Positions 60,889 through 64,000 of a stretch of DNA of 64,000 nt are shown here, in pieces. Both the position numbers and the translations under genes were made by a program. The stretch is from NCBI RefSeq assembly GCF_010499245.1, contig NZ_JAAGOW010000004.1, forward strand, positions 992,001 through 1,056,000, in the 5' to 3' direction. The DNA is from Variovorax sp. WS11. Its GTDB lineage: Bacteria > Pseudomonadota > Gammaproteobacteria > Burkholderiales > Burkholderiaceae_C. Below the pieces are notes generated by a model. The model saw nothing but the letters and a program-made list of their open reading frames with translations, did no database searches and had not been told where the DNA came from. How positions within the stretch are numbered: the first letter of the stretch is position 1; each line of letters starts with the position of its first letter.

Positions 60889-62025
60889 CTACTGCACGCG
60901 CAGGGCCGTGATCTGGCTGGTCAGTTCGCGAGCGGCGTTGTTGGCCGCCAGCTTGAGTGCGTTGCCGCGTGCTTCGTCTTCCGAAGGGCCGATCCCGGCG
61001 TACTGCACCGGGCCGACGGCGGCCTTGGTTTCAGGGAAGGCTTGCGTCACATCGAGCAGCTTGGCATTGACCGTGACCGACACACGCACCAGGCCGGTCG
61101 CGGGATCCTTGTCGGCGGCGCCTACGTCCAGCGTGCCGTAGGCGAGGTACGGAATCTTGGCATTGCGCATGCCCGTGACCATGGACTGCAGCGTCGCCGA
61201 CTGGAGGTCGTTGCCCGACTGGTAGTCGTTCTCGACATTGGCGACCTTGAACGCGCCGCCGGACATCGGTTCGATGTAGGCGGCTTCGGCGACCCGGAAG
61301 CCCGCCTTGCTGAACAGGCCGGTGAAGACCTGGTTCAGGTTGGCACTGGGAATCAGCCGAAAGGTCGCCTCGCTGGCGCGCTTGACCGTGCTGCCGCCGG
61401 TCTCGATCGTGCGCGTGCGGTTGGCGGCGATGTCCGTCTTGCTGGAGGTCGACTCGTTCGTGCGGATCTGGCCGCCGCGGATGGACTCGCCTTCGGCGCC
61501 CGTCCTGACGTTCGACTCGGATCGGCCGCCGCTCACGCTGTCGTCGACGCGCTTGTAGACGCGGTCGTCGAAGGACTTCACGGAGGCGACCTGCCGAGAG
61601 ACGAACAGGAAGGCCAAGGGCGACTTCTCGGTGGCACCGGCCTTGGCCACCGCCGAGTTCGACTTCACCAGGTTGCGCAGGTTGGCCACGTTCAGCGCCA
61701 CGCGCACGGCCACCGTGTATTGCTTCTTGTCGGCGCTGTCTTCCTCTCCGAGGACCGTGGACTCCAGGATGTACCGGTCCGGGCTGGAGATGATCTTCTC
61801 GCGCACGGCGTCGAAGTTCTCGGACTCGGACTCCCCGGCCTCGGCGTAGTAGAACTCCACCGCCTTGAGCTGGGCGGCCTGGGTGGCCTTGGCCTTGTCC
61901 TCGGCCGTTGCACTCCTGCCTTGGTAGGTCACGGTGGCCTTGCCGCGCGCCTGCTGGACCTGGGCCATCGAAGTGATGGCGAAGCACGCCAACACGGCCA
62001 ACGTGAGATTGCGGATTACTTGCAT
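60889..62025 (-). CDS. Secreted protein of the CsgG-like operon
   Basis: 378 residues from ATG 62025. Signal peptide LTLAVLACFAITSMAQ. Residues ~25-115 (GKATVTYQGRSATAEDKAKA, KAVEFYYAEAGESESENFDA, VREKIISSPDRYILESTVLG) resemble the FlgT/LPP20-like domain that pairs with CsgG-type proteins. The rest includes SANLNQVFTGLFSKAGFRVA and TGLVRVSVTVNAKLLDVT, typical of proteins that bind CsgG-like partners. It overlaps the end of the gene before it by 10 bp, hence coupled translation. Confidence 0.78.
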   Translation of the reverse strand: MQVIRNLTLAVLACFAITSMAQVQQARGKATVTYQGRSATAEDKAKATQAAQLKAVEFYYAEAGESESENFDAVREKIISSPDRYILESTVLGEEDSADKKQYTVAVRVALNVANLRNLVKSNSAVAKAGATEKSPLAFLFVSRQVASVKSFDDRVYKRVDDSVSGGRSESNVRTGAEGESIRGGQIRTNESTSSKTDIAANRTRTIETGGSTVKRASEATFRLIPSANLNQVFTGLFSKAGFRVAEAAYIEPMSGGAFKVANVENDYQSGNDLQSATLQSMVTGMRNAKIPYLAYGTLDVGAADKDPATGLVRVSVTVNAKLLDVTQAFPETKAAVGPVQYAGIGPSEDEARGNALKLAANNAARELTSQITALRVQ

Positions 62026-63197
62026 TGCTGGATCATTTCCTTGGTTTTCAGGAGCTGGGAGGTGATATCGGGCGCAGACGCTGCGGCCTTGAGCCAGGAA
62101 GCCTGGTCCTTGCCGGCCATGGCTTCGGCCACGCGCCGGAAGAGCGCGTTCCAAGAGTCGTAGTACGCCGGGAAGTCGTCCACGTAGGTCTGGGTAGCCG
62201 GCACGACCTTGGTCTCGCCGTTCTTGAACGAAGAGTCCAGGTAGCGGGTGCCCATGCCCGGCAACTCGATCTTCACCGTGGCAAAGGTGCCGTAGATGAA
62301 GCTGCTGCCTGCGGGGACCTGGCCGAACTGGACCTTCTTCACGTTGGTCAGGTCCACCGAGATCGCGTAGTCGGGTTCCGGCAGCTTGAGGTTAAAGACC
62401 GTGCCGTCGGAGACGCGCATCGGAAACACATTCCCGACCGCATAGCCCTTGGTGTACGGGATGATCGGAACGCCGGCGCGGGTCGAGATCGCCTCGCTCA
62501 CCATGTCCGCTGCCCAGGTCTGCGCGACGCCGGGACTTTCCTTCAGGTAGGCGGGCAGGCTCGCCGAGACGGCGTCGCTTACAGTAACGTCGGTCACCTT
62601 GAGGAAGCGCGACACCTGGGAGGGAATCGTGGCGTTGGCCAGAACTTCGGCATAGCGCGCGAAGATGCCGGGTTTGCCCGCTGCCCCTTCGTAGACGCTG
62701 CGCACCCGCGCAAGCATGTCGTCTTGCGTCGGCTGACGGTCGAAGACGTCGATGTAGGCAAAGCTGAGCGGATACGAGCGGATGACCGTTTGCGTCTTGA
62801 AATCGAAGAACAGTGCCTGCCCGCGAATGAGCACGAACAGCTTGTGCAGCTCGCCGAAGGTCTCGACGGACACGGTCTCGGAGTTCACCACGAGGGAGGT
62901 CACGATCGCCTGGTCGCGGCCCTTCAGTTCATCGATGAGGCCGGGAAGAACTTCGAAATTGCGTGGCGCGGCCCTGGCGATCGCGGCGCGGATCTGGGCA
63001 TCCACGCGAGCGTCGGCCGCCTCCAGGCGCTTTTCGTATTCGCGTGAAAAGGGAAAGCGCTTTTCGAGGGATGCTGCGTCACCCGCGTAGGCCAAGCCGG
63101 CGAACGCAACCTGGGTGACCTGTGCAGACGAGATGATCGGCAGCAGCGCAGCAGCCGAGAGCAAGCATGCGCAAAGCGCGCGAACAAAACTTTTCAA
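62016..63197 (-). CDS. Secreted protein, first gene of the CsgG-like operon
   Basis: 393 residues if TTG 63197 is used. TTG is preferred because GGAGA lies eight bases upstream, while the in-frame GTG at 63215 has no site. Signal peptide SFVRALCACLLSAAALLPII followed by SSAQ. The mature protein (KRFPFSREYEKRLEAADARV, DVFDRQPTQDDMLARVRSVY, FPMRVSDGTVFNLKLPEPDY) has no family I can name. Being first in the operon, it should be under the palindrome at 63326-63350 if that is an operator. Confidence 0.75.
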   Translation of the reverse strand: MKSFVRALCACLLSAAALLPIISSAQVTQVAFAGLAYAGDAASLEKRFPFSREYEKRLEAADARVDAQIRAAIARAAPRNFEVLPGLIDELKGRDQAIVTSLVVNSETVSVETFGELHKLFVLIRGQALFFDFKTQTVIRSYPLSFAYIDVFDRQPTQDDMLARVRSVYEGAAGKPGIFARYAEVLANATIPSQVSRFLKVTDVTVSDAVSASLPAYLKESPGVAQTWAADMVSEAISTRAGVPIIPYTKGYAVGNVFPMRVSDGTVFNLKLPEPDYAISVDLTNVKKVQFGQVPAGSSFIYGTFATVKIELPGMGTRYLDSSFKNGETKVVPATQTYVDDFPAYYDSWNALFRRVAEAMAGKDQASWLKAAASAPDITSQLLKTKEMIQQCK

Positions 63198-63325
63198 ACA
63201 GAGGTCTCCAGTCACTATCGAGATTTCGCCGTCCGCGCAAGCCTTGACTGGAAGGACCCATCGAAAACGAAGGTTCCGGATTCAGCGCTCACCGCATCGA
63301 TGTTCGTAACGCCGATGTTACATGC

Positions 63326-63350
63326 CATTTTGGCAATCATTGCCAAAATG
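63326..63350. promoter_or_regulatory. Perfect 25-bp palindrome, candidate operator
   Basis: CATTTTGGCAAT and its exact reverse complement ATTGCCAAAATG flank a single C. It lies ~130 bp upstream of the CsgG-like operon. Perfect symmetry with an odd centre is typical of a dimeric repressor site; the regulator is unknown. Confidence 0.65.
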
Positions 63351-63942
63351 ACGAGCGAATTCACATCCCGATGGTGACGTGCGGCATTTGTCACGGAAAC
63401 TTGGAGATTGGTGCTCCAGCACAAGCGCTTGATATCGAAGACCTTTCGAATTTTCGGCGGTTGACCGTGTCAATCTCCGCCGAAAGGACCATCACCCCTG
63501 TGGCGACGTCGTTGGCGCTGGCCGTCAGATGGCGTTGCCCCTGTTCATCGCGGAGAACGGCAGCTTAAACTCCTCGAATTTTGGCCATCGACCGTCGTCT
63601 GTGGGGCTGCGGATTCAACCGGTCGTCTTCATTGTTCTCGATGCCACAAAAGCGGCCTTTGCCGACACTGATCCCGCTGCATGTAACACGCTTACGCGGA
63701 TGCAGCCATATAAGTTCGATGTGATACCAAGCGCCTTCACCAGCGGACCAATGTGACCCAGTCGGACGGCATTCTCCACGTGGTCGACAAGATGCTGTTG
63801 CCGAAGTGAGGCACAACGACGGGCGCGGCGCGGTTCCGTGCGGCGCGGTCACTACACTCTTCGGTGTCGTCAAAGCACGCAACGCCTGCCGCGCGCCACT
63901 GGCGCATGAACCCCAACACGCCGCCCCACGAAAGGCAACGCC
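63351..63942. other. Gap between divergent transcription units
   Basis: No frame has a ribosome site and family motif. It contains the promoter for the gene starting at 63943 (AAAGG directly upstream of its ATG). Confidence 0.45.
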
Positions 63943-64000
63943 ATGTCCCTGACCGACAAGCTCCAGATCCCCACGGCGAACGCGGACGGCAGCTTTGCCG
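63943..64000 (+). CDS. Start of a gene leaving the window
   Basis: ATG 63943 with CGAAAGG eight bases upstream begins MSLTDKLQIPTANADGSFA and stays open to the end of the window. Too short to identify. Confidence 0.55.
   Translation, partial: MSLTDKLQIPTANADGSFA

Noticed and set aside
1..64000. CRISPR arrays, rRNA or tRNA genes
   Set aside because: I saw no regularly spaced direct repeats of CRISPR size and no cloverleaf or rRNA-like stretches; a dedicated search was not possible here.
1..64000. A restriction-modification or other standard defence island
   Set aside because: No methylase motifs (DPPY, PCQ) or restriction nuclease genes recognised. The CHAT operon is kept as a separate candidate.

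Overview
The window is GC-rich (about 63-65% by eye) and looks like a chromosomal accessory region or a stack of genomic islands from a betaproteobacterium of the order Burkholderiales. Pointers are RIT (recombinase-in-trio) elements, IS91 and ISKra4 elements, a VF530-type DUF2132 protein, DUF3606, a DUF3653 phage-type protein, a YedK-type SOS protein and a polymorphic RHS locus. The taxonomic call is inference. I see no rRNA, tRNA or CRISPR array.

Layout. 0-3.8 kb is debris: a pentapeptide-repeat membrane protein running in from the left, an RHS 5' fragment fused to antisense fliR/fliQ remnants, and a frame-broken IS66 transposase. 3.9-11.5 kb holds the most unusual pair: a class III cyclase/AAA ATPase/TPR regulator, and a convergent 1560-residue protein in which a DyP-type peroxidase, a cytochrome P450-like domain and an SGNH hydrolase are fused. 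Their coding ends overlap by 58 bp. A TraD/TraG coupling-protein fragment lies next to it. 12.3-14.6 kb has a secreted protein and a protealysin/emfourin (M4 protease plus inhibitor) operon. 15-25.5 kb contains an ISNCY scrap, an intact IS1634 transposase, an IS1182 scrap and a large RHS gene split by an intact IS91-family element, with a candidate immunity gene after its 3' end. 25.6-32 kb is a run of short unrelated genes: an integrase, a YHYH protein, an ABC binding protein, lipoproteins, an NlpD-type/trypsin-type fusion, an NTF2-like protein and a HEPN protein. Degenerate intergenic repeats lie among them.

32.2-40.86 kb is a nest. A minus-strand IS91-family element (tyrosine recombinase plus transposase) is broken by two tandem RIT elements. 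The second RIT has perfect 29-bp terminal inverted repeats. They abut the Leu-Arg-His catalytic-box codons of two different tyrosine recombinase genes. 41-47 kb carries a membrane class III cyclase, a ligD pseudogene, small DUF proteins and an SOS cluster around a perfect LexA box. 46.9-50.9 kb is a translationally coupled operon of a membrane-anchored CHAT-type (caspase-like) protein and an exported metallophosphoesterase. 51-58.5 kb has a phage-type regulator, a DUF6880 protein, DUF2132, ISKra4 and Tn3 remnants, a lipoprotein and a winged-helix regulator. 58.7-63.2 kb is a four-gene envelope operon with a CsgG-like lipoprotein, with a perfect 25-bp palindrome upstream.

Working together. Three clusters look like real functional units: protealysin with emfourin, CHAT with phosphoesterase, and the CsgG-like operon. 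The multi-enzyme DyP/P450/SGNH protein and the neighbouring cyclase-ATPase may be a fourth, but only position supports that. Many other genes carry single frameshifts or stops, which means either active decay of an island or uncorrected indels in the assembly.
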